DNA of 64,000 nt, from assembly GCA_028386065.3 (NCBI GenBank), contig JAKUCV010003608.1, forward strand, positions 150,659 through 214,658, written 5' to 3'. The notes beneath the pieces are model-generated. The model saw only the letters and a list, made by a program, of their open reading frames with translations. It did no database searches and was not told the origin of the DNA. Positions 35,517 to 45,701 of the stretch are shown piece after piece; within the stretch, counting starts at the first letter, position 1, and each line of letters begins with the position of its first letter. The position numbers and the translations under genes are program-made. Source of the DNA: Turnera subulata. Its lineage: Eukaryota; Streptophyta; Magnoliopsida; Malpighiales; Passifloraceae.

Positions 35517-38496
35517 AACCAACAAACCCTCTGGCAAGACACCACAGAACTAGTCTCTAACCATCTAGTCGTACCACTACTTTCCAAGTGACAATTACAT
35601 CATCTCATAATCAAATCCAATTCCATTTCCAATACTCTTTATTCTCCTCAATTATCCACATGGACCATAGACCAGTTCATCATTATTCTCTACATAATAT
35701 CACAAATCCATTATCACAGTCTAACATCATCAATGATAACCACAGCAGTCAAACAGCCGACAATCAACATCTCAGCAGTTCAATCAAAGCTCACAACAAC
35801 AACATCATAGCAATCAATCAACCAGCAATATTCATTCCAGCAGTTCCATCGAACAGTAAAAATACACAAACAACAAAAATGCACACACAGCATTACGGGC
35901 ACATATCAAGGTTTATCTATCCTCACCTGATGTGTCTCTGAAACTGCTATCCGGTCAAATCCCGATACCCTATATGTACATATAGGAATACAATAATCAC
36001 TTATAATGCACAACAAAATGATCATGCATGATACCGGTTTAGAAATCGTTATACGGCTTGCCTTATCCAATTTCTTTATTATGAAATTAACCTCTTTATT
36101 CATTATACCATTTATACTTAATTTCAAATTAAAACCGAAACCGAGTTTCCTATCGATATTCTAATTATTCTTAATTTTTTTAAATTAAAACTAAATCCGA
36201 ACGTTCAAGCCGATATCCCGGCCCATTAGTCACTTAAGATAAGAGAATATATAAATACGTTGTACAAATTATCTGGCAGAAATTATATTTGTAAATAGAT
36301 CAATTTACGGCCCGTATAATACTTCGTACTTTATTTAACAATATGAAATAAATAATACTTATAAATAACTTACCCGACGGTAAGACCGTTAAATAGAAAA
36401 TACCATCAGTATTAAGTTAACATAGCTGGTACATGGTATAAATATAATTTTAACATAACGTTGTAGAAACTTATATTTATAATTACGTAAAAACTATTAT
36501 AATCGATAACCATATGTTCGGCAAGTGTATTATTAATACAATAACTCATTTAATAATTTAATAGGGTAAAACCCATACATATCATAATCAGTATAGCTTA
36601 TAATGATTAAATAGATAAATATATTCGACATAATGTAATGAATGTTTAATATCTATCATCACAGCAATACGATTATTACGTTAACAATTCACATCTTGTA
36701 TATAATAATACTTAAAATGTTGAGTACTAGACCCATCAGAAGGTGTAATAAATCGGCCAATTGTGAAGGAATTATAAAATAATTTATGCGGGTTATATAC
36801 ATTGGATTTTAGTGTACTTAAGTAAATTCGAAAATAATTATCGTTCTTGATCCATAATTTAAATCGTTATCCGCTTCATTATATATTACATCCTCATTTA
36901 AACTTATCCCACGGTTTCGTTATTAGGTTCGTTAAACGCGTGTATGTCACGGTATGATGGGCCTCCGCACGTTCGGCCCGTTTCCGAGTCCGTGTGCAAC
37001 CGAGCCCAACCCGAGCGCATAGGAGTTTAAACGAGTCCAAGGAATTACCCAAGGTCCGTTTCCGGGCTTGCCGGAAAAAATCCCGAGGCCTCGCCGGAAT
37101 AGACCCGAGACTCGCCGGAAACTCGCCGGATTCCGGCAACTACTATTCACGGCAGCCACAACAACCCAATCTTCTGCTACTGTTCACGGCTGCACCTCCA
37201 CCTCCACTGTTCACAGAACCCAAAGCCAGCATCACCAACACCATCCAACCACCGTCACAGGAAAAACCACCAAATTGACCAATCAACATTCCAATCCACA
37301 CACGATTCAACAACATAGAACAACCAAACAAACAACAACAAGGACCCCGATTAGTTCAATCCGTCCTGAATCGGGTTTAACGGAAGAAAAGAAAAGAAAA
37401 TGGCAGGAAAGGAAGGCAAGAGTCGCCGTGGTTCTTACCCACGCGTCAGCGACGAGGAGCAGCAGATCAGGGGCAGGGAAGACCACGGCGTCGGCGCTCT
37501 CTGGTGGCAGAGGTGGCGCGAGGAGGATCTGCACGCGCGAGGGGAAGGTTAGGGGCGGCTGGCTTCGCATCCAGCAGCATCAGCCGGAGGAGATGCGTCG
37601 TCGGAGGGGCCGCTTGGGGTTGCGGGCGGCGCGGCCTGTGAGGGAGGCAGAGATCGGTGACAGAGGCGGCGGCGCGAGCAGGGTCAGAGGCAGGATGAGA
37701 AGGGAGAGAAGGGTGAGAAGGAAGGAAGGGATGGTGCGATGGCGGTGTGGTGGTGGCGGTTGTAGCGATGGGTGGCGGCGACGGGTTTCAAAGGAAGGCG
37801 AGGGAGAAGAGAGGCAGGGAAGGAGAGGAGGAAAGAGAGAGGGGAGAAAGGTGCAGAGGTGAGGGGAAATAATGAAGAGGGTAGGGAAGAAGACAAGGAA
37901 GAAAAATGGAGAAAAGATGGGTGAGGGGCCGGCAACTCACGGGGGAAATAAGGGGGAGGCCGGCGGCTGGGAGGAAAAGAGAAGGAGAAAAGAAAAAAAA
38001 GAAAGAAAAGAGAAGAAAAAGAAAAAGAGGAGGAGAAAGAGGAAAAGAAAGAAAGAAGGAAGAGAAGTGGGTCCCGCAAGGCTGGGAAATACCGGGAGAG
38101 AGAAGAAACGTTGCCGGGAAAGAGGAAGAGGAAGGAAAAAGAAGGAAGAAGAGTGGCTCGGGGCAACCACATTCGGCCGGTCCGGATTCTCGCGTCGGGT
38201 TCTCGTAGACGCAGGAATACTCCTGTCTTTCCGATAAATCCCGTCCCGAGTCCAAAAATATGACTTGGGCTCGGAAAATCCGATTAATCCTCCTGAACGT
38301 CGTCCAAGTCTCGGAACTGGAAACTGAGGCTCGGTTAGTTAGGAAGACACTCCCGAGCGCGGGAAAACTCTCGGTTTCGAAAAACGACTACCGATTTACC
38401 TCGAATTAATTACCCGAGATTAATTCAACAGTAAATCACGGTAAAACGACTTCTACAGTCCCGGTAAAAATCTAAATTTTTACCCGGGCTGTGACA

Positions 38497-38534
38497 GTCT
38501 ACCCACCTTAAAAAGAATTTCGTCCCCGAAATTC
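38497..38534 (-). promoter_or_regulatory. polypurine tract and preceding palindrome of the retrotransposon
   Basis: Read on the minus strand: GAATTTCG-GGGA-CGAAATTC (a perfect 8-bp palindromic stem, 38515-38534), then TTTTT and AAGGTGGGTAGAC running directly into the LTR. This is the usual place for second-strand priming. The sequence resembles the pre-PPT motif of plant Ty3/gypsy elements and fixes the sense strand as minus. Confidence 0.8.
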
Positions 38535-38640
38535 CGTCTTATCCGTGGGTCCTACCACGATAAGCTTCTGGCACACTCTGCCAGGTGTCCAACCACAACA
38601 TGAGATACCGTTTGTACCCTTAAGCGACATCTCTTCCGCT

Positions 38641-38648
38641 TATAAATA
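38641..38648 (+). promoter_or_regulatory. TATA box of antisense cassette 1
   Basis: TATAAATA located 35 bp before the ATG at 38683, on the strand antisense to the retrotransposon. A complete small transcription unit follows, with AATAAA at 39093-39098. Promoter activity is inferred. Confidence 0.6.
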
Positions 38649-38682
38649 CCAAACCTCACAGCTGAGACATTCACTCTCAGCC

Positions 38683-39060
38683 ATGGACTCTCCACTTCGT
38701 TCTCGAACGACTTCAGACTCCAAGAACAATAGCTACATCGGCAGCACAGCTTTCCCGACAAGCTCCGATGAAGAGCCTCCGAAGAAGCGGCTCAAGTCCA
38801 ACATCATCGGTCTGGAGGAGCACATGGTGGTCTCCCCAAAGCGACAGAAGAAGCGTGCTGGCAAGAAAGCTGAGGACAAGAAGGGCAAGGCGGTAGCTGG
38901 AAGCAGCACTCTGCAATAGAAGTTGACGCAGCTGAACGTCTCCCTGAGGAAGATCAGCTCGGCGGTGGCACAGATTGAACTGGCATGCGCGGAGCTGTTC
39001 CCGCACTTAAGGAACGTTCAACAGCTTGTAAAAGACCTTGAGAAGCAAGTAGCTCCTTAG
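38683..39060 (+). CDS. antisense cargo protein 1, basic, with one in-frame stop
   Basis: A frame of 126 codons broken by TAG at 38917-38919, so 78 aa as written. The first part has two basic, nuclear-localisation-like clusters (PPKKRLKS and PKRQKKRAGKKAEDKKGK). The frame resumes after the stop for another 46 codons with a heptad-like, leucine-rich pattern (QLNVSLRKISSAVAQIE, VQQLVKDLEKQV), a possible coiled coil. That the frame stays open and patterned past the stop suggests a recent nonsense change of an originally longer protein. I do not recognise a family. TATA box upstream and poly(A) signal downstream make it look like a self-contained gene inside the element. It could encode a small DNA- or nucleosome-binding factor, but that is only a guess from composition. 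Confidence 0.55.
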
Positions 39061-39800
39061 AGCACTTCTCCTCTGTTGTAACACCTTTATGAAATAAATA
39101 AAATAAATTTCCTTTTTAAATCAAAATTCTCTTGTGTTAAGAAATCTTATGTTAAATAGGAAAACAAAACATGTCAAGGCAGATTAAAAGTCAACCATAA
39201 GATTATAAAATCAAATATAAAGGAATCAAAAATTAAAACTCGGTTAACAAAATCAAAACAGAAAGAAATTAAAACAAAACATGTTTCCATGAACGGTGTT
39301 CGTATCGGACGTGATCATTCTCAAATCACGAAACGTACCGTACAACTAACGGTGATGTCGGTTAACCTCGTGAAAAAGATACCCGTTAACTCGGAAGGCG
39401 ATGATCACGGGCACGTCCTGTGTCCCTCGAAAGACACGTTACCCACTTGTTCGCAATTTCCGCATAAGCCAAAACGTCTGTCAAGGCTTGTATCTCTCCA
39501 CGATGTCCGAACAGCTGCGAGCTTGTCGCACATGCGCTCTACTCGAGATACGGCCCCATCCGTCTAACCTCAACGGTCACGGATGCTTGTGATAAAAGAT
39601 GTAAGGAAATATAGTATATCCATGAAAAGAAAAGACAAGGTAGCCAGAGCGAAATAAAATCAAGAGATAGAAAAGACTGAAAAACTCTGGCATGGGTCCG
39701 AAAAACGCGTGAAGTAACTATGCATTAAATGAAAACAACGGTAAAATTCAAAAAGCAAGATCTTGAAAATCAAAGACGGTAATCACGCTCCCCATAAGAG

Positions 39801-39809
39801 TATAAAAGG
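39801..39809 (+). promoter_or_regulatory. TATA box of antisense cassette 2
   Basis: TATAAAAGG about 100 bp upstream of the ATG at 39912, followed by an A/C-rich leader with no other ATG before the start. Function inferred from position and quality. Confidence 0.65.
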
Positions 39810-39911
39810 GGGAGCAGTGAGGTGTAAATCACCAAAAGCAATCAAAGCAACAAAACGCTAAGGCAAAAGAAAACACCACTTCAAAACAAAACCCCACACG
39901 TCCAAATCAAG

Positions 39912-40595
39912 ATGCCTGCTCCCTCGTCGGTGTTCTTTGTTGAAGGTGCCAATCTTGGCAGAAGGAACCGACTGGCTTACAGTATGGTCAACGAACGTGC
40001 TGAGGAGCTGCCCAACGAGCTCGGCAGAATGCCACGCCTGGTCTTTGTCGACGAACTCTACTCGTCGCGGTTCTTCGTCACTCCAATGGAAGAGGTGTTC
40101 TTCCTAGAGGACCATGGGACACTGAGGACTTCCTACTACGGCTCAGCAAACTCCGTGATGTTCTTCATCTCGGATAGGCTTCAAGAGTTCAACCTGGAGT
40201 CCACTTGCCAAACTGTGGAGCAAGGCGCTTACTACCAGCTCGCAATGACAGCCCAGAGCATACCCAGAATGACTCGGCTACCTCCAACCTGGCCAAAGGT
40301 ACGACTGCTGGTGTGGAACTGCAGAGGAGTTGCAAGACGTGCCCAAGAGTTCTCGCGAACCCTGAGGGACTTGAAGAACCAATATAAGCCCAACATGGTT
40401 CTTCTGACGGAGACGCAGTGGCAACCACGAGACGATCACGGTCTGATTCCACTCCGATTCCCTCAAGCTAACCGGTTCGAGATTCCTGGCCAGCGCGACA
40501 GAGGCGGCATGTGGTTCTCTTGGAGCGACAGAGTCACGGTCAACGTCAACAGTGACGCAAACAGTTTCCGTGTCAACGTCGTTGCGAACCGTTAA
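39912..40595 (+). CDS. antisense cargo protein 2 with half an EEP endonuclease-like domain
   Basis: An intact 227-codon frame on the strand opposite to the retrotransposon. Residues 1-125 are not recognised. Residues 129-227 look like the N-terminal half of the endonuclease/exonuclease/phosphatase domain found in plant LINEs: VRLLVWNCRGVARRA (Asn136 at the metal-site position), then a helix and NMVLLTETQW (Glu167 at the catalytic position), then RFEIPGQRDRGGMWFSWSD, which parallels the GRSGGLALLW segment of LINE endonucleases. The frame stops at NVVANR, before the second half with the Asp/His catalytic residues. It therefore cannot be a complete nuclease of this fold, though metal or nucleic-acid binding is possible. 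It has its own TATA box. Possible origins are capture of a LINE or host gene fragment, or a longer-standing accessory gene of the element. Confidence 0.65.
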   Translation: MPAPSSVFFVEGANLGRRNRLAYSMVNERAEELPNELGRMPRLVFVDELYSSRFFVTPMEEVFFLEDHGTLRTSYYGSANSVMFFISDRLQEFNLESTCQTVEQGAYYQLAMTAQSIPRMTRLPPTWPKVRLLVWNCRGVARRAQEFSRTLRDLKNQYKPNMVLLTETQWQPRDDHGLIPLRFPQANRFEIPGQRDRGGMWFSWSDRVTVNVNSDANSFRVNVVANR

Positions 40596-40900
40596 TGTAT
40601 TTTCTTTTTATATAATATCAAAAATCCATGTATTATTATAAATTATCAATGTAATATTTCTATTCGCAATCAATATATTAATATTTCCCTTTGTATCAAA
40701 ATATTAGCAATATTTATAATATTTGTATTTTCGCATATTTGGCATCATTACCTCTTATGTGTATGTTCCGCGACAGCTGGCGTCCCTTGACTGGATCCAT
40801 AATGCACTTAACTAAAATGATATAAAATAATAAATAACTGGAGCGAACTATGCAAACAAGACAACAACACACAAAGACTGCCCAACAAGACCTAACGCCC

Positions 40901-40912
40901 CCTCCGCTACCA
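40901..40912 (-). promoter_or_regulatory. primer-binding-like site of the retrotransposon
   Basis: On the minus strand TGGTAGCGGAGG lies 3 nt inside the 40916-44741 LTR. It matches 9 of 12 positions of the initiator-tRNA-Met complement TGGTATCAGAGC as I remember it. This supports minus-strand sense, although the match is imperfect and another tRNA could be the primer. Confidence 0.55.
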
Positions 40913-41408
40913 AAATGAGACGCCCCGACCCATATTTACCGTACACAGTAAACACGAGCCGGAACTGTGACAACTCAGCCAAATAAGCCCAAGCATATAG
41001 TGTGAACAACAATAACTCGGGCCCAACGGCCCAAAATAATAAGCATCAATAATAATAAAACCGGCCCAATGGCCCATCAACAATAATAAGATGCACAGCG
41101 GAAGACTTTAAACTCACTAACACTGTATGCGACATATGCAATCTATGGATCCAAGCCTGTCCAAGGGAAACGCTGCAGCCTGTCTGGAATGCACCAAGCC
41201 TGTACATGGAACAACTCATCCTACGGGATGAAACCCCGCAGGCGAGGGGTGAGTCCGAAACGCTCACCGACGAAAGATAAACAGTGATATATTCAACCAT
41301 AACACTTTCGAGGTAAACACAACAATCAAATCAGATGAATCTATCACAAACAACATAACAGTGGATTACAACTCAAACAACACAACAGAGGAAATCATCG
41401 CAAACAAC

Positions 41409-41651
41409 NNNNNNNNNNNNNNNNNNNNNNNNNNNNNNNNNNNNNNNNNNNNNNNNNNNNNNNNNNNNNNNNNNNNNNNNNNNNNNNNNNNNNNNNNNNN
41501 NNNNNNNNNNNNNNNNNNNNNNNNNNNNNNNNNNNNNNNNNNNNNNNNNNNNNNNNNNNNNNNNNNNNNNNNNNNNNNNNNNNNNNNNNNNNNNNNNNNN
41601 NNNNNNNNNNNNNNNNNNNNNNNNNNNNNNNNNNNNNNNNNNNNNNNNNNN
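41409..41651. other. assembly gap (243 N)
   Basis: Unknown sequence inside the LTR, adjoining the hairpin array, so the array length in this LTR is unknown. Confidence 0.99.
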
Positions 41652-41762
41652 ATATCTCAAATCCGGGATCAACATCCCAATATCTCAAATCCGGGGTCAA
41701 CACCCCAATATCATAAATCCGGGATCAACATCCCAATATCACAAATCCGGGGTCAATACCCC
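41652..41762. repeat. tandem hairpin array in LTR at 40916-44741
   Basis: Four units of about 28 bp, alternating GGGAT-CAAC-ATCCC (41665-41678, 41721-41734) with GGGGT-CAAC-ACCCC (41693-41706) and GGGGT-CAAT-ACCCC (41749-41762). Stem position 4 changes A-T to G-C on both arms. The array may extend into the N-run. Confidence 0.88.
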
Positions 41763-44746
41763 AACCAACAAACCCTCTGGCAAGACACCACAGAACTAGT
41801 CTCTAACCATCTAGTCGTACCACTACTTTCCAAGTGACAATTACATCATCTCATAATCAAATCCAATTCCATTTCCAATACTCTTTATTCTCCTCAATTA
41901 TCCACATGGACCATAGACCAGTTCATCATTATTCTCTACATAATATCACAAATCCATTATCACAGTCTAACATCATCAATGATAACCACAGCAGTCAAAC
42001 AGCCGACAATCAACATCTCAGCAGTTCATTCAAAGCTCACAACAACAACATCATAGCAATCAATCAACCAGCAATATTCATTCCAGCAGTTCCATCGAAC
42101 AGTAAAAATACACAAACAACAAAAATGCACACACAGCATTACGGGCACATATCAAGGTTTATCTATCCTCACCTGATGTGTCTCTGAAACTGCTATCCGG
42201 TCAAATCCCGATACCCTATATGTACATATAGGAATACAATAATCACTTATAATGCACAACAAAATGATCATGCATGATACCGGTTTAGAAATCGTTATAC
42301 GGCTTGCCTTATCCAATTTCTTTATTATGAAATTAACCTCTTTATTCATTATACCATTTATACCTAATTTCAAATTAAAACCGAAACCGAGTTTCCTATC
42401 GATATTCTAATTATTCTTAATTTTTTTAAATTAAAACCAAATCCGAACGTTCAAGCCGATATCCCGGCCCATTAGTCACTTAAGATAAGAGAATATATAA
42501 ATACGTTGTACAAATTATCTGGCAGAAATTATATTTGTAAATAGATCAATTTACGGCCCGTATAATACTTCGTACTTTATTTAACAATATGAAATAAATA
42601 ATACTTATAAATAACTTACCCGACGGTAAGACCGTTAAATAGAAAATACCATCAGTATTAAGTTAACATAGCTGGTACATGGTATAAATATAATTTTAAC
42701 ATAACGTTGTAGAAACTTATATTTATAATTACGTAAAAACTATTATAATCGATAACCATATGTTCGGCAAGTGTATTATTAATACAATAACTCATTTAAT
42801 AATTTAATAGGGTAAAACCCATACATATCAAAATCAGTATAGCTTATAATGATTAAATAGATAAATATATTCGGCATAATGTAATGAATGTTTAATATCT
42901 ATCATCACAGCAATACGATTATTACGTTAACAATTCACATCTTGTATATAATAATACTTAAAATGTTGAGTACTAGACCCATCAGAAGGTGTAATAAATC
43001 GGCCAATTGTGAAGGAATTATAAAATAATTTATGCGGGTTATATACATTGGATTTTAGTGTACTTAAGTAAATTCGAAAATAATTATCGTTCTTGATCCA
43101 TAATTTAAATCGTTTATCCGCTTCATTATATATTACATCCTCATTTAAACTTATCCCACGGTTTCGTTATTAGGTTCGTTAAACGCGTGTATGTCACGGT
43201 ATGATGGGCCTCCGCACGTTCGGCCCGTTTCCGAGTCCGTGTGCAACCGAGCCCAACCCGAGCGTATAGGAGTTTAAACGAGTCTAAGGAATTACCCAAG
43301 GTCCGTTTCCGGGCTTGCCGGAAAAATCCTGAGGCCTCGCCGGAATAGACCCGAGACTCGCCGGAAACTCGCCGGATTCCGGCAACCACTGTTCACGGCA
43401 GCCACAACAACCCAATCTTCTGCTACTGTTCACGGCTGCACCTCCACCGACACTGTTCACAGAACCCAAAGCCAGCATCACCAACACCATCCAACCACCG
43501 TCACAGGAAAAACCACCAAATTGACCAATCAACATTCCAATCCACACACGATTCAACAACATAGAACAACCAAACAAACAACAACAAGGACCCCGATTAG
43601 TTCAATCCGTCCTGAATCGGGTTTAACGGAAGAAAAGAAAAAAAATGGCAGGAAAGGAAGGCAAGAGTCGTCGTGGTTCTTACCCACGCGTCAGCGACGA
43701 GGAGCAGCAGATCAGGGGCAGGGAAGACCACGGCGTCGGCGCTCTCTGGTGGCGGAGGTGGCGCGAGGAGGATCTGCACGCGCGAGGGGAAGGTTAGGGG
43801 CGGCTGGCTTCGCATCCAGCAGCATCAGCCGGAGGAGATGCGTCGTCGGAGGGGCCGCTTGGGGTTGCGGGCGGCGCGGTCTGTGAGGGAGGCAGAGATC
43901 GGTGACAGAGGCGGCGGCGCGAGCAGGGTCAGAGGCAGGATGAGAAGGGAGAGAAGGGTGAGAAGGAAGGAAGGGATGGTGCGATGGCGGTGTGGTGGTG
44001 GCGGTTGTAGCGATGGGTGGCGGCGACGGGTTTCAAAGGAAGGCGAGGGAGAAGAGAGGCAGGGAAGGAGAGGAGGAAAGAGAGAGGGGAGAAAGGTGCA
44101 GAGGTGAGGGGAAATAATGAAGAGGGTAGGGAAGAAGACAAGGAAGAAAAATGGAGAAAAGATGGGTGAAGGGCCGGCAACTCACGGGGGAAATAAGGGG
44201 GAGGCCGGCGGCTGGGAGGAAAAGAGAAGGAGAAAAGAAAAAAAAGAAAGAAAAGAGAAGAAAAAGAAAAAGAGGAGGAGAAAGAGGAAAAGAAAGAAAG
44301 AAGGAAGAGAAGTGGGTCCCGCAAGGCTGGGAAATACCGGGAGAGAGAAGAAACGTTGCCGGGAAAGAGGAAGAGGAAGGAAAAAGAAGGAAGAAGAGTG
44401 GCTCGGGGCAACCACATTCGGCTGGTCCGGATTCTCGCGTCGGGTTCTCGTAGACGCAGGAATACTCCTGTCTTTCCGACAAATCCCGTCCCGAGTCCAA
44501 AAATATGACTTGGGCTCGGAAAATCCGATTAATCCTCCTGAACGTCGTCCAAGTCTCGGAACTGGAAACTGAGGCTCGGTTAGTTAGGAAGACACTCCCG
44601 AGCGCGGGAAAACTCTCGGTTTCGAAAAACGACTACCGATTTACCTCGAATTAATTACCCGAGATTAATTCAACAGTAAATCACGGTAAAACGACTTCTA
44701 CAGTCCCGGTAAAAATCTAAATTTTTACCCGGGCTGTTACAATCGT

Positions 44747-45584
44747 GAATTTTAAATTGATAAGGACGATAATTTTAGATTCCTTTGGGGCTCGGTTATT
44801 TGAGCTTTTTGGATTTGGCATGCCGATTATTTTATTGACAAGATTTGAGCCTATTGGGCTATATTATATCAACGAATTTTTTTTTTATTAATCAACTTAT
44901 GTTGGTTCCAGAGTTAGATCCTAATAATGTGGATGGATCGTGTGTTGGCGGATACTCTTCTAAGATTTTTTTTCTAAAAAGAACATTTGATGATTATATG
45001 CGGGAAAAAAAACACAAAATGCGAAAAGTAACAAGCTCCTTTAACTTAATGATTTACAACTTCATCCTCAATACCTCATTTTTCATGCTTGTATTTTTCA
45101 TAATCACGATTTTTATTTTCTGAAAATAAAACATTGTAAAAAAATTCGAGCTAAGTAGATGATAAATAAAAAAATTAAAATTAATTTATAAAATAGAAGT
45201 AAATAAAAAGGTAAAAATAGCATAATAATCCTAGACGATATAGGGCTCGTGCGTTGCACCATAAAACGGCCCGTTAAAGAATTGAATGACGAGTCGTACG
45301 AGCCCCAAGTCCCCAACCCAGTGAAGCCCAAGTAGCTTATTTTTTTTTCCTCGCGAGGGGAAGAACTGAAAGCAAAATCAGAGCATCTCTCTTTGTGTTT
45401 TCTCTCTTGTTATTCGATTTATATCTACCCGAAGCAGGAGAGAAACCAGCATTCCATTCCAATTGATATAAATTCGAACCCCAACCAACCCACGGACTCT
45501 AGCTGTTGTGTGGTTCTCTCCAACGCCGTCGCCGATCATTTCCGCCGCCGCGGCGGGCGGGAGTACCCGTACTTGAACCCCGAG
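44747..45584. other. upstream region and leader exon of TFB1
   Basis: AT-rich sequence, then a promoter area with GCCC-type boxes (for example ACGGCCCG and GAAGCCCAAG near 45265-45330). A non-coding leader exon probably ends at 45584 (GAG|GTAATT), with a short leader intron 45585-45677. The frame upstream of the main start contains no in-frame ATG. Confidence 0.5.
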
Positions 45585-45701
45585 GTAATTAGGGAATGGC
45601 AGTCCATAGTTCTCAAAGCAGCGTTTCTTCTGTTTTAGTGAAATCATGAAATCTGTGGTTGATGATGATGATCACAGGATTGGATAGCTGGGAAAGCTAA
45701 T

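Larger units (their letters stand above)
34700..38496 (-). repeat. 3' LTR (in element sense) of the complete retrotransposon
   Basis: 3797 bp, bounded by TG...CA. It contains the conserved island (35001-35054), a hairpin array (about 35395-35516) and a GA-rich stretch near 37960-38160 that yields spurious Lys/Arg- or Ser/Phe-rich open frames. None of its open frames looks like a gene. Confidence 0.93.
34700..44741 (-). mobile_element. complete non-autonomous Ty3/gypsy-like LTR retrotransposon with antisense cargo
   Basis: A 10.0-kb element flanked by a perfect 5-bp duplication ATCGT (34695-34699 and 44742-44746). Two LTRs, 34700-38496 and 40916-44741, start TGAGACGCCCCGACC and end GGGCTGTKACA. 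By eye they differ at about 20 sites over roughly 2.9 kb outside the variable array, so the insertion is young. The element reads on the minus strand: a purine-rich tract lies next to the 34700-38496 LTR, and a primer-binding-like site next to the other. The 2.4-kb interior (38497-40915) has no gag, protease, reverse transcriptase or integrase frame on either strand, so mobility would depend on a partner element. It holds two reading frames on the plus strand, antisense to the element. The motif before the polypurine tract resembles that of Ty3/gypsy elements (Tekay/Del-like); lineage is not settled. Confidence 0.93.
40916..44741 (-). repeat. 5' LTR (in element sense) of the complete retrotransposon
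   Basis: 3826 bp including 243 N at 41409-41651. Apart from the array region it is nearly identical to the other LTR. The N-run begins before, and ends inside, the hairpin array. Conserved island at 41217-41271. Confidence 0.93.

Noticed and set aside
37684..38255. Long Ser/Phe/Leu- or Lys/Arg-rich open frames in the LTRs (also 43929-44572)
   Set aside because: They arise from the GA/CT-rich tract, occur in several frames at once and have no domain.
39289..39567. 92-codon frame between the two antisense cassettes
   Set aside because: No promoter, no recognisable motif, and it overlaps another frame of equal quality.
45393..45701. 72-codon in-frame extension upstream of the TFB1 start across the leader intron
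   Set aside because: It contains no in-frame ATG (the apparent start is TTG), and known TFB1 proteins begin at the equivalent of 45702.
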